Below are positions 1-7,736 of a stretch of DNA of 64,000 nt, one piece after another. Location: assembly GCF_000730165.1 (NCBI RefSeq), contig NZ_CP022110.1, forward strand, positions 2,115,501-2,179,500, in the 5' to 3' direction. The stretch comes from Nitrospirillum viridazoti CBAmc. GTDB taxonomy: Bacteria; Pseudomonadota; Alphaproteobacteria; Azospirillales; Azospirillaceae. The translations under genes and the position numbers were made by a program. Position 1 is the first letter of the stretch; each line of letters opens with the position of its first letter. The notes under the pieces are model-generated. The model was not told the origin of the DNA. It saw only the letters and a list, made by a program, of their open reading frames with translations, and did no database searches.

Positions 1-1805
1 TCCTGGTCCGCTATCTTTTGCATGGTCGCCCGCAGGATTTTCCCTGAGCGGGTTTTGGGCAGCCGCTCTACCACCAGGGCTTGGCGGAAGGCGGCGACAG
101 GGCCGATGACCTCCCGCACCCGCTGCACCACCTCGGCCACGATGGTCTCGTGCCCGCGGGTCACCCCCGCCTTCAGCACCAGGAAGCCCAGGGGCAACTG
201 GCCCTTCAGCGCATCGTGCACGCCAATGACGGCGCACTCCGCCACGTCGGGATGGCCGGCCAGCACTTCTTCCATGGCACCGGTGGACAGGCGGTGGCCG
301 GCCACGTTGATGATGTCGTCGGTGCGGGCCATGATGAACAGGTAGCCGTCCTCATCGACATAGCCGGCGTCCGATGTCTGGTAGAAACCCGGATATTCGG
401 AGAGGTAGCTGCGGATAAAGCGCTCCTCCGCGTTCCACAGCGTGGGCAGGGCACCCGGCGGCAGCGGCAGGCGTATGGTAACCGCCCCCAGCGTGCCCGC
501 CGGCACCTCGTGCCCCTGCCCGTCCAGCACCCGCACATCCCAACCCGGCAGCGGCCGGGTGACGGAGCCATGCTTGACCGGCATGAGGCCCAGCCCCACC
601 GGGTTGCCGGCGACCGGCCAGCCGGTTTCCGTCTGCCACCAATTGTCGATGACCGGCACCTTCAGATGGGCTTCCGCCCAGCGCAGGGTGTCGCTGTCCG
701 ACCGTTCCCCCGCCAGGTACAGCTGGCGGAAATGGCTGAGGTCATAGCCCTTGAGCAGCAGGCCCTCCGGATCCTCGCGCTTGATGGCGCGAAGGGCGGT
801 GGGGGCGGTGAACAGCATGGCCACTTTGTGCTGGCTGATCACCCGCCAGTAGACGCTGGCGTCCGGCGTCCCCACAGGCTTGCCCTCATACAACACGGTG
901 GTGGCGCCGTGCAGCAGCGGGCCATAGACGATATAGCTGTGCCCGACCACCCAGCCCACGTCGCTGGCGGCCCAGAACACCTCCCCCGGTTTCAGCCCAT
1001 AGAAATGTTCCATGGTCCATTTCAGGGCCACGGCATGGCCCCCGTTGTCGCGGACCACGCCCTTGGGCTGGCCCGTGGTGCCGGAGGTGTACAGGATGTA
1101 CAGCGGATCCGTGGCGGCCACCGGCACGCAATCGTGCGGCGTCGCCGTTTCAGCCTCTGTCCAGTCGATGTCGCGGCCCGGCTTCAGGGGCGCCTGTTCC
1201 TGCGGCCGCTGCAGGATGATGCAGCAGGTCGGCTTGTGCGCCGCCTGGTCGATGGCGCTGTCCAGCAGGGGCTTGTAGGGAATGACGCGGGCGCCCTCGA
1301 TTCCGCAGGAGGCGGAAACCACCACCTTGGGCTTGGCGTCGTCCAGGCGGGTGGCCAGCTCGCGCGCGGCGAATCCACCAAAGACGACGGAATGGATGGC
1401 GCCCAGCCGGGCGCAGGCCAGCATGGCGACGACCGCCTCGGCCACCATGGGCATGTAGAGGATGACCCGGTCCCCCTTCCCCACCCCCTGGGCCGCCAGC
1501 AGGCCGGCGAAGCGCGCCGTCAGGTCCAGCAGTTCGCGGTAGGTGTATGTGACCACGGTGTTGGTGATGGGCCGGTCGTGGATCAGCGCCACTTGCTCGC
1601 CCCGTCCCGCTGCCACGTGGCGGTCCAGCGCGTTCCAGCACGTGTTCAGCTGCCCGCCGGCGAACCAGCGGAATAGGGGCGCGCGGCTATCATCCAGCAC
1701 ATGGTCCCAGGGGCGGATCCAGTCGATGGCCCGCGCCGCTTCCCCCCAGAAGCCCTCAGGATCGTCCAGGGACCGGTTGTATACTTCCGCATAGCGTCCG
1801 CTCAT
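1..1805 (-). CDS. prpE: Propionate--CoA ligase (propionyl-CoA synthetase), 3' end cut by window edge
   Basis: Activates propionate to propionyl-CoA through an acyl-adenylate, feeding the 2-methylcitrate or methylmalonyl-CoA route. About 601 codons are visible; the family is usually about 630, so only the C-terminal tail is missing. The ATG start gives MSGRYAEVYNRSL, an ACAS_N-type N-terminus. The adenylate-forming P-loop YTSGTTGQPKG is at residues 239-249 and is followed by VVRDNGGHAVAL, wording typical of PrpE rather than acetyl-CoA synthetase. The C-terminal domain carries PKTRSGKILR, with the catalytic (acetylation-site) lysine. Acetyl-CoA synthetase is the alternative but is less likely from the motif and length. 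No other prp genes are in view. Confidence 0.9.
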   Translation of the reverse strand, partial: MSGRYAEVYNRSLDDPEGFWGEAARAIDWIRPWDHVLDDSRAPLFRWFAGGQLNTCWNALDRHVAAGRGEQVALIHDRPITNTVVTYTYRELLDLTARFAGLLAAQGVGKGDRVILYMPMVAEAVVAMLACARLGAIHSVVFGGFAARELATRLDDAKPKVVVSASCGIEGARVIPYKPLLDSAIDQAAHKPTCCIILQRPQEQAPLKPGRDIDWTEAETATPHDCVPVAATDPLYILYTSGTTGQPKGVVRDNGGHAVALKWTMEHFYGLKPGEVFWAASDVGWVVGHSYIVYGPLLHGATTVLYEGKPVGTPDASVYWRVISQHKVAMLFTAPTALRAIKREDPEGLLLKGYDLSHFRQLYLAGERSDSDTLRWAEAHLKVPVIDNWWQTETGWPVAGNPVGLGLMPVKHGSVTRPLPGWDVRVLDGQGHEVPAGTLGAVTIRLPLPPGALPTLWNAEERFIRSYLSEYPGFYQTSDAGYVDEDGYLFIMARTDDIINVAGHRLSTGAMEEVLAGHPDVAECAVIGVHDALKGQLPLGFLVLKAGVTRGHETIVAEVVQRVREVIGPVAAFRQALVVERLPKTRSGKILRATMQKIADQ

Positions 1806-2157
1806 CCGCTTACCCCCCCTTTTTGGAGCCCCGGAGGACCCTATTCTTGCTTGGCCCCGCCACCATCGCAGGCCGCCCAGGGGACGACCATGAGACAGAT
1901 CAACGGCCTGCCTTTATCCTACCGGCTCGGGGCCGTCGGCCAACACGAAACCGCCCCGCTCACCCGAAAGGACAGGGCGGTGCGGCAGCGGGCGGCATAG
2001 GGCCGGCATGCATGTGGGATAAGGGCTACGGCACCAAAGGATTTGAAAGGTAAGGCGATTCGGCCGGACGGCCTAGCCAGGCGCCCGCCACCCTCCTTTT
2101 AAGGAAGGGGATCGGCACCACCTTGACGTCCAAGGCGGTGCCCCGACAGACGGCATG
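1806..2157. other. Intergenic region upstream of prpE
   Basis: This 352-bp gap lies between the prpE start and the stop of the patatin gene, both on the minus strand, so it must hold the prpE promoter. I see an imperfect CCTTCCTT/AAGGAGGG inverted repeat near 2092-2110 without a U-tract. I find no convincing -35/-10 pair, no RNA gene and no coding potential beyond short frames. Confidence 0.4.
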
Positions 2158-3276
2158 TCAGATGATCGCCCGCCCCGCCGCGAAGCTGCTTTCGCGGCCC
2201 ACCTGGCCATAGCAGCGGGTGAGCCAATCACCGGCCGCGGCGCGTCCCATGTCACGCAGTTCGGTCAGGAAGCCCCAGTCGGCGTTCAGCTTGCTGGAGA
2301 CGCCCAGGTCCGCCATACCCGGCCCCGGTTCCACCAGGTGCAGGTAGACCGGGCGCACCCCGGCCTCCGACGGGTCGATGCCGTGGTCCGCGCACAGGCG
2401 GTTCACCAGCTCCAGCGACTTGAGCTCGCGCAACAGGGTGGCGTTGAAGCCGATCTCGCTCATGCGGTCGACGATGGCGCTCGGTGCCGTGGGCACGGCC
2501 GGCCGCTGCAGCGGCGTCACCTGCACCACCAGGATGTCGGTCGCCGTGCAGTCATGCAGCAAGGGATAGAGCGTGGGGTTACCCATATAGCCGCCATCCC
2601 AGTACGGCTCGCCCTCGATTTCCACAGCCTGGAACAGGATGGGCACGCAGGCCGAGGCCAACAGCGCCTCGATGGACAAGTCCGCGCCCTTGAACACCCG
2701 CAGCTGGCCACGGTTGACGTTGGTGGCGCTGACGAACAGGCGCACACTGTCGGACCGGCGCAGCACGTCGAAGTCGATCAGCCCGTCCAGCACATCGCGC
2801 ATGGGGTTCAGGCCCAGTGGGTTGAACTGATAGGGCGACATCATGCGCACCATCATGTCCAGGCCGGCATAGACGGGGGAATGGTCCAGGTTGCGCCGCC
2901 CGGCCCCGCCCGTCATCCAATCCAGCCAGGTGGGCTGCAGCGGGCCGGTGGCGGAGCTTTTGGCCATGCGCCGCCATAGCCGGTGCAACAGGGCGCGCGC
3001 ACCCTCCGCCCCGCCGGTCAACAGGCCATAGGCCAGCAGCGCGCCGTTGACGGCGCCGGCGCTGGTGCCGCTGATGCCCTCGACATCCAGCCGGCCATCC
3101 TCCAGCAGGCGGTCCAGCACACCCCAGGTGAAAGCCCCGTGGGAGCCGCCGCCCTGCAGCGCCAGATTGACGGTGCGCCGCGCCGGCGCCCCGGTTACCG
3201 GAGGGGCGGCCGGAGTCGGAGACACCGGTGTCGCCCGCCGCCGCCGCTTGGCCACATCGCCCACAGAACCGTCCAT
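2158..3276 (-). CDS. Patatin-like phospholipase family protein
   Basis: Predicted serine lipid acyl hydrolase. With the chosen ATG the protein has 372 residues. The patatin hallmarks are in order: oxyanion loop GGGSHG (42-47), nucleophile elbow GTSAG with the serine at 72, and the dyad aspartate in YWDGGYMGN about two thirds along. The N-terminal 35 residues are basic and Pro/Ala-rich with no clear signal peptide. The frame stays open upstream to an ATG at 3354; I prefer 3276 because a GAGG sits about 12 nt before it, but the start is uncertain. The substrate is unknown; related alphaproteobacterial proteins are annotated only as patatin-like. It is a stand-alone gene. Confidence 0.8.
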   Translation of the reverse strand: MDGSVGDVAKRRRRATPVSPTPAAPPVTGAPARRTVNLALQGGGSHGAFTWGVLDRLLEDGRLDVEGISGTSAGAVNGALLAYGLLTGGAEGARALLHRLWRRMAKSSATGPLQPTWLDWMTGGAGRRNLDHSPVYAGLDMMVRMMSPYQFNPLGLNPMRDVLDGLIDFDVLRRSDSVRLFVSATNVNRGQLRVFKGADLSIEALLASACVPILFQAVEIEGEPYWDGGYMGNPTLYPLLHDCTATDILVVQVTPLQRPAVPTAPSAIVDRMSEIGFNATLLRELKSLELVNRLCADHGIDPSEAGVRPVYLHLVEPGPGMADLGVSSKLNADWGFLTELRDMGRAAAGDWLTRCYGQVGRESSFAAGRAII

Positions 3277-3593
3277 ACCGCCCTGACCCTCGAAGAAAAG
3301 CGGCCCAGCATTGAAGGCGAAGCACAGAATTCGCCGGTCCGCCGGGACCAACATGGTTAACAACTGCCTGGGCTTATCGACAAAATGCCGCCCAATTCGT
3401 GGGCTAATTCATACCGCGATACGGGTGGCGGAACAAACCCGTCTTGAACAATGCTGGACCTGGGTTAAGGTTAGGTTAGTGACTTGGGACGCAATGACAT
3501 CCGGGGGCATCCGGGCCCGCCCTTTGGGGACGACGCCACCGCCATCCTCCGCGATCAGGCGTTCCCGAGCATCATGATGAGGGAAAGACGGCC

Positions 3594-3785
3594 GTGGGCG
3601 ACGTAGTCAACCTGAACCGGTTCCGTAAGCAGAAAGCCAAGGAAGAGCGGGAGGCCAAGGCGGCCGAGAACCGCGTCGTCCATGGCCGCACCAAGGCCGA
3701 GCGCACGGCCGAGCAGAAGCGCCAGGACAGCCAGATGGTGGACCTGGACGGCAAGAAACTGGACCCCGCCGACCAGGACGACTAG
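3594..3785 (+). CDS. DUF4169 family small protein
   Basis: A 63-residue, highly charged protein that begins VNLNRFRKQKAKEER and is rich in Lys, Arg, Glu and Ala, matching the DUF4169 family common in alphaproteobacteria; its function is unknown. The start codon is GTG, chosen because the family characteristically begins MGD(I/V)VNLNRFRK; a purine-rich AGGGAAAG lies about 8 nt upstream. It has no membrane segment and is probably cytoplasmic, possibly nucleic-acid-associated given its charge (inference). It stands alone, convergent with purK, with a structured repeat between them. Confidence 0.75.
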   Translation: MGDVVNLNRFRKQKAKEEREAKAAENRVVHGRTKAERTAEQKRQDSQMVDLDGKKLDPADQDD

Positions 3786-3821
3786 GCCGCCACACGCCAG
3801 ACACCCCTCCCCCACAAATAC

Positions 3822-3921
3822 CCTAGCCCGCGACTGCGGGCACCGAAGCGTTTTGGGGAGCGTAGCGGACTAAAATGCGGGGATAGCCAAAGCCGCGGAT
3901 GCGGCTGCCGGCGCCTGAGGA
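3822..3921 (-). repeat. Dispersed structured intergenic repeat, copy 1
   Basis: One of four homologous copies of a palindromic element in this window. Read on the minus strand it begins TCCTCAGGCGCCGG, then has a CCGCATCCGCGG hairpin, the block TTTGGCTATCC, the conserved AGTCCGCT, and ends in a CCCGCAGTCGCGGG hairpin followed by CTAGGG. It lies between the convergent 3' ends of the DUF4169 gene and purK. It lacks the extra terminal hairpin seen in copies 3 and 4. Confidence 0.7.
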
Positions 3922-3932
3922 AGCCGCCCGCG

Positions 3933-5012
3933 TCACCGCGGGCGGTTCACGTGCCCCATCTTGCGGCCTGGCCGCGCCTCCGCCTTGCCGTAGAGGTGCA
4001 GGCGGGCGCCGGGTTCGGCCAGCAGATCGTGCCACTGGTCGGCGTCGTCGCCGATCAGGTTCTTCATCATGCAGGGCGCCATGATGTCGGTGGCGCCCAG
4101 GGGCAGGCCGCAGACGGCGCGCACCAGCTGCTCGAACTGGCTGGTGGCGCAGAAATCCATGGTCCAGTGACCGGAGTTATGTGGTCGGGGCGCCACCTCG
4201 TTCACCAGCACCTGGCCGTCCGGCGTCACGAACATCTCCACCGCCAGCAGGCCGACGACGCCCAGCGCCTCCGTCAGCGTCCGGGCGATGCGCGCGGCCT
4301 CGGCCGCCACCGCCGGGGTCACGGCCGCCGGCACCAGCGTCTCATCCAGGATGCCCTTGGCGTGGCGGTTCTCCACCACCGGGAAGGCGGCCATGACGCC
4401 ATCGGCGCGGCGCGCGACAATGACTGAAACCTCGCAGGCGAAGGTGACGAACCCCTCCAGCACGGCGCTGTCGGTGCGCAGCGCCTCCCAGGCCGCGACC
4501 AGGTCGCTGTCGGGCCCCAGGCGCACCTGGCCCTTGCCGTCGTAGCCCATGCGGGCGGACTTGAGGATCGACGGCGTGCCCAGGTCGGCCACGGCGGCGC
4601 GCAGGGAATCGACGCCGGTCACCGCACGGAAGGGCGCAGTGCCGATGCCGAGATTGTTGGCGAAGGTCTTCTCTTCCAGGCGGTCCTGGGCCACGGCCAG
4701 GACGTGGGCGCCGGGGAAGGTCGGCACCCGGGCTGCCAGGAAATCGATGGTGGCCGTGGGGATGTTCTCCCACTCCAGCGTCACGACGTCGACGGCCTTG
4801 GCGAAGGCCTCCAGCGCCGCCCAGTCATCGAAGGCCGCCAGGGTTTCAATCGATACCACCTGGGCGCAGGGGCTGTCCCCGTCCGGCCCGTAGGCATGGG
4901 TGCGATAACCCAGGTTGGCGGCGGCCAGCGCCGTCATGCGGCCCAGCTGGCCGTTGCCCAGCATGCCGATGGTCGAACCCGGCGGGACGACGGTGAGGGG
5001 GGAAAGGGTCAT
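3933..5012 (-). CDS. purK: 5-(carboxyamino)imidazole ribonucleotide synthase
   Basis: ATP-grasp enzyme of purine biosynthesis that carboxylates AIR with bicarbonate and ATP to N5-CAIR. It has 359 residues, a normal length. The N-terminal nucleotide-fold motif [11 protein letters not shown] is near residue 17, the ATP-grasp core follows ([12 protein letters not shown]), and the C-terminus has the family ending GRKMGHVN. Its ATG overlaps the purE stop by 4 bp (ATGA), so the two are translationally coupled in a purE-purK operon. PurK makes N5-CAIR, which PurE converts to CAIR. Confidence 0.95.
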   Translation of the reverse strand: MTLSPLTVVPPGSTIGMLGNGQLGRMTALAAANLGYRTHAYGPDGDSPCAQVVSIETLAAFDDWAALEAFAKAVDVVTLEWENIPTATIDFLAARVPTFPGAHVLAVAQDRLEEKTFANNLGIGTAPFRAVTGVDSLRAAVADLGTPSILKSARMGYDGKGQVRLGPDSDLVAAWEALRTDSAVLEGFVTFACEVSVIVARRADGVMAAFPVVENRHAKGILDETLVPAAVTPAVAAEAARIARTLTEALGVVGLLAVEMFVTPDGQVLVNEVAPRPHNSGHWTMDFCATSQFEQLVRAVCGLPLGATDIMAPCMMKNLIGDDADQWHDLLAEPGARLHLYGKAEARPGRKMGHVNRPR

Positions 5013-5515
5013 TCCTCGTCCCGGGGTTCCAGGGCCACGCGATCGGTCTGGGCGGCGCGCCAGGCGTCCAGGGCATCGGCCAGGCGCTTGTCGTTCAGCG
5101 CCAGCACGGCGGCGGCCAGCAAGGCGGCGTTGATGGCGCCGGCCTTGCCGATGGCCAGGGTGCCCACAGGGATGCCGCCCGGCATCTGCGCGATGGACAG
5201 CAGACTGTCCATGCCCTTCAGCGCGTGGCTTTCCACCGGCACGCCGAACACGGGCAGCGGGGTCATGGCGGCCGCCATGCCCGGCAGGTGCGCGGCGCCA
5301 CCGGCGCCGGCGACGATGACCTTAAGACCGCGGTCGCGGGCGGTGGTGGCGTAGTCGACCAGGCGGTGCGGGGTGCGGTGGGCGGAGACGATGCGCGTCT
5401 CGAACGGGACGCCCAATTCCTCAAGCACGGCGGCGCCGTGGCGCATGGTCGCCCAATCGGACTGGCTACCCATGATGATGCCGACCAGCGGCGCGCTTTC
5501 AGGCTTCTGGCTCAC
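5009..5515 (-). CDS. purE: N5-carboxyaminoimidazole ribonucleotide mutase
   Basis: Class I PurE, which converts N5-CAIR to CAIR in de novo purine synthesis. It has 168 residues. It shows the phosphate/nucleotide-binding [13 protein letters not shown] near residue 13, the catalytic-histidine segment SAHRTP, and the Gly-rich [11 protein letters not shown] loop of the octameric enzyme. It is first in the purEK operon, with a recognisable promoter 37-64 bp upstream and its stop overlapping the purK start. Confidence 0.95.
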   Translation of the reverse strand: MSQKPESAPLVGIIMGSQSDWATMRHGAAVLEELGVPFETRIVSAHRTPHRLVDYATTARDRGLKVIVAGAGGAAHLPGMAAAMTPLPVFGVPVESHALKGMDSLLSIAQMPGGIPVGTLAIGKAGAINAALLAAAVLALNDKRLADALDAWRAAQTDRVALEPRDEE

Positions 5516-5551
5516 CGGTGTTGCTCCCCCCGGGCTAAAAGGAAGCGCCGG

Positions 5552-5579
5552 ATTATAGGAACGGGAAGCGGCCTTGCAA
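5552..5579 (-). promoter_or_regulatory. Probable sigma-70 promoter of purEK
   Basis: On the minus strand, TTGCAA is followed by 16 bp and a consensus TATAAT, about 37 bp upstream of the purE ATG. This is one of the best-looking housekeeping promoters in the window. I see no clear operator palindrome over it. Confidence 0.6.
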
Positions 5580-5638
5580 GTGCCGGCACCGCATGCCGGC
5601 CACGCCCGGACGGGGCCTGTCCAGGATGGGAAATGACA

Positions 5639-5839
5639 TCAAGCGATGATGTCGGGCAGCAGTTCGCTCTCCAGGCGCGCGATCAAGTCCTTGAGCAGCA
5701 GCTTGCGCTTCTTCAGCCGCTGAATCTGCAACTGATCCACCGGGAATTGGCCCGTCAGGCGGGTGATGATGTCGTCGAGGTCACGATGCTCCACCCGAAG
5801 CGTCGCCAGCTTCTCCTTCAGGGTGTGTTGTTCAGTCAT
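5639..5839 (-). CDS. DUF465 (YdcH-like) small protein
   Basis: A 66-residue protein of mostly alpha-helical, heptad-like character (LKEKLATLRVEHRDLDDII...LKKRKLLLKDLIARLE), matching the DUF465/YdcH family. The family is widespread in proteobacteria, likely forms a short coiled-coil hairpin, and has no assigned biochemical role. The ATG start is the only sensible one. It is divergent from pfkA and separated from purE by about 120 bp, so it probably has its own promoter. Confidence 0.85.
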   Translation of the reverse strand: MTEQHTLKEKLATLRVEHRDLDDIITRLTGQFPVDQLQIQRLKKRKLLLKDLIARLESELLPDIIA

Positions 5840-6003
5840 CCGTGCCTTTTAGCGTTCGCTGATCTCGATCACCGGGCGATCTATACCAGAAATCCGGCGA
5901 TAGGGGTGCTGCCTTTCGGCATGCCTCTCGGCGATTGCGGGCAGGTCCGGTTTTCCTCAAACTCACGTCTCGATCATCATTTCGTCAAGGGATGGGCACG
6001 GGC

Positions 6004-7098
6004 ATGAGCAGCGGCAAGCGTATCGGCATCCTGACCAGCGGCGGCGATTGCGCCGGCCTGAACGCCGTCATCCGCGCCGTGGTCCACCGCGCCGTCACCA
6101 CCTACAGCTGGCAGGTGCTGGGTATCGAGGAAGGCACACACGGATTGCTGGACCGGCCGGTGCGCCACCGCGTGCTGCTGCCGGCGCATGTGGACGGGAA
6201 CATCCTGCGCCAGGGCGGCACGGTGCTGGGCACGACCAACAAGGGCGATCCCTTCGCCTACCCCATGCCCGACGGAACGAAGAAGGACCGGTCGCAGGAA
6301 ATCATCAGCGGCTGCAAGGAACTGGGCCTGGACGCGCTGATCGGCATCGGCGGCGACGGCAGCCTGGCCATCCTGCGCCGCCTGGCGCAGGAGGGCGGCC
6401 TGAACCTGGTGGGCATCCCCAAGACCATCGACAACGATTTGGGCCTGACCGAGGTCTCCGTCGGCTACGATACCGCCGTGGCCGTGGCGACGGAGGCGCT
6501 GGATCGCCTGCAGCCCACGGCCGCCAGCCATGCCCGCGTCATGGTGCTGGAAGTCATGGGACGGGACGCCGGCCACATCGCGCTGGCGGCCGGCATCGCC
6601 GGCGGCGCCGACGTCATCCTGCTGCCGGAGATCCCCTGGACGGTGGACGGCGTGGCCAACCGCATCCGCCAGATTCGCGCCCAGGGCCGCAACTTCGCCC
6701 TGGTGGTGGTGTCGGAGGCGGCCACCCTGCCGGGCGGCGGCAAGGCCCGGCAGGAATTCACCGACGGACAAAAGCGCTATGGCGGCATCGGCAGCTACAT
6801 CGGCCATCTGATCGCCGAGGCGACGGGGGCGGAAACCCGCGTCACCGTGCTGGGCCATGTGCAGCGCGGCGGATCGCCCAACCCCCGCGACCGGCTGATC
6901 GCGTCGGCCTTCGGCGTGCACGCCGTCGACCTGATCGCCCATGGCAAGTACGACCGTATGGTGGCCTGGTCCAACCGCAAGGTCATCGACGTGCCCATCG
7001 CCGACGCCATCAAGGCCTATGCGGCGGTGGAGGTGGACGGCACCCTGGTGCGCACCGCCCGGGGCCTGGGCATCTATGTGGGCGAGCCCGTTGCCTAA
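6004..7098 (+). CDS. pfkA: 6-phosphofructokinase (mixed-type group)
   Basis: Phosphorylates fructose 6-phosphate to fructose 1,6-bisphosphate in glycolysis. It has 364 residues from the chosen ATG (MSSGKRIGIL); the frame is open further upstream, and a second ATG 12 nt earlier is possible. The N-terminal GGDCAGLN (13-20) and PKTIDND (139-145) are phrased as in PPi-type enzymes, but GGDGS (116-120) keeps the glycine that marks ATP users. From family knowledge, Gly at the first site with Lys at the second is typical of the group III ATP-dependent enzymes. Its end overlaps the next gene by 23 bp. Confidence 0.88.
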   Translation: MSSGKRIGILTSGGDCAGLNAVIRAVVHRAVTTYSWQVLGIEEGTHGLLDRPVRHRVLLPAHVDGNILRQGGTVLGTTNKGDPFAYPMPDGTKKDRSQEIISGCKELGLDALIGIGGDGSLAILRRLAQEGGLNLVGIPKTIDNDLGLTEVSVGYDTAVAVATEALDRLQPTAASHARVMVLEVMGRDAGHIALAAGIAGGADVILLPEIPWTVDGVANRIRQIRAQGRNFALVVVSEAATLPGGGKARQEFTDGQKRYGGIGSYIGHLIAEATGAETRVTVLGHVQRGGSPNPRDRLIASAFGVHAVDLIAHGKYDRMVAWSNRKVIDVPIADAIKAYAAVEVDGTLVRTARGLGIYVGEPVA

Positions 7099-7561
7099 GC
7101 CCCCCGAGTCCTTCTGGCCCTACGCCCTGGATGCCTATGCCCGGCCGGGCGTGGCCGAGGCGTGCCTGACGGCACAGGATGCGCACGGCGCCGACGTGCC
7201 GCTGCTGCTGTGGGGCGCCTGGGCGGCGGCGCGAAGCCACACCCTGACCGAGGCGGATCTGGCCGCCGCCGCGACAGTCGCCACCCGCTGGCGCGCGCCC
7301 GTCATCGCGCCGCTGCGCCAGGCCCGCCGCGCCTTGAAGGCGCTGGCCGCCAGCGCCGCCGAGAACGAGGCCCTGCGCCAAGCGGTCAAGGCGACTGAAC
7401 TGGAGGCCGAGCGGCTGTACATGGCGGCCTTGGAACAGGTCGCCGGCCGCTGGCCGGCGCCCGCCCCGTCCTGCCCCCAAGCCTTGCACGACAATCTGGC
7501 GCGTCTGCTGCCGCCGGAAGCGGCCCTGGTTACAGAGCGGTTACATAAGGCGCTTTCCTGA
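7076..7561 (+). CDS. TIGR02444 family protein
   Basis: A 161-residue protein of unknown function. Its N-terminal FWPYALDAYARPGVAEACL, then the QDAHGADVPLLLWGAWAA segment, match the conserved TIGR02444 pattern (a PGV-A-ACL stretch, then a DV-LLL helix). The start is the ATG inside the last codons of pfkA (23-bp overlap), which restores the usual family N-terminus; a TTG 15 nt downstream is the alternative. It is alanine-rich, with no signal peptide or membrane segment. Overlap with pfkA implies co-transcription, but a metabolic link is unproven. Confidence 0.75.
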   Translation: MWASPLPKPPESFWPYALDAYARPGVAEACLTAQDAHGADVPLLLWGAWAAARSHTLTEADLAAAATVATRWRAPVIAPLRQARRALKALAASAAENEALRQAVKATELEAERLYMAALEQVAGRWPAPAPSCPQALHDNLARLLPPEAALVTERLHKALS

Positions 7562-7736
7562 CCGTGCGGCGCCTATGGTACTGTCGCCCCCATCAAATCA
7601 TTTCGCCTGGGATCAAATTTTCGGGCAGCCTTGATTTTGACCCCTTTGGGGTCCCTGGCTTGGTTGCCGTGGGCAGCGGCACCGGCCGACGAGGGGACCC
7701 CGCAGGGCCCAACGACAACAACAGGTGATGGATCAC

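Noticed and set aside
81..1676. Long open frame on the plus strand opposite prpE
   Set aside because: The minus strand encodes a full motif-rich PrpE. The plus frame is a high-GC antisense shadow with His/Gly/Arg-rich composition and no domain. The same holds for the other long antisense frames, for example opposite patatin, both M13 genes, ftsI, murE, murF and ftsA.
1..1805. Acetyl-CoA synthetase (acsA)
   Set aside because: RDNGGHAVAL after the P-loop and the overall length point to PrpE.
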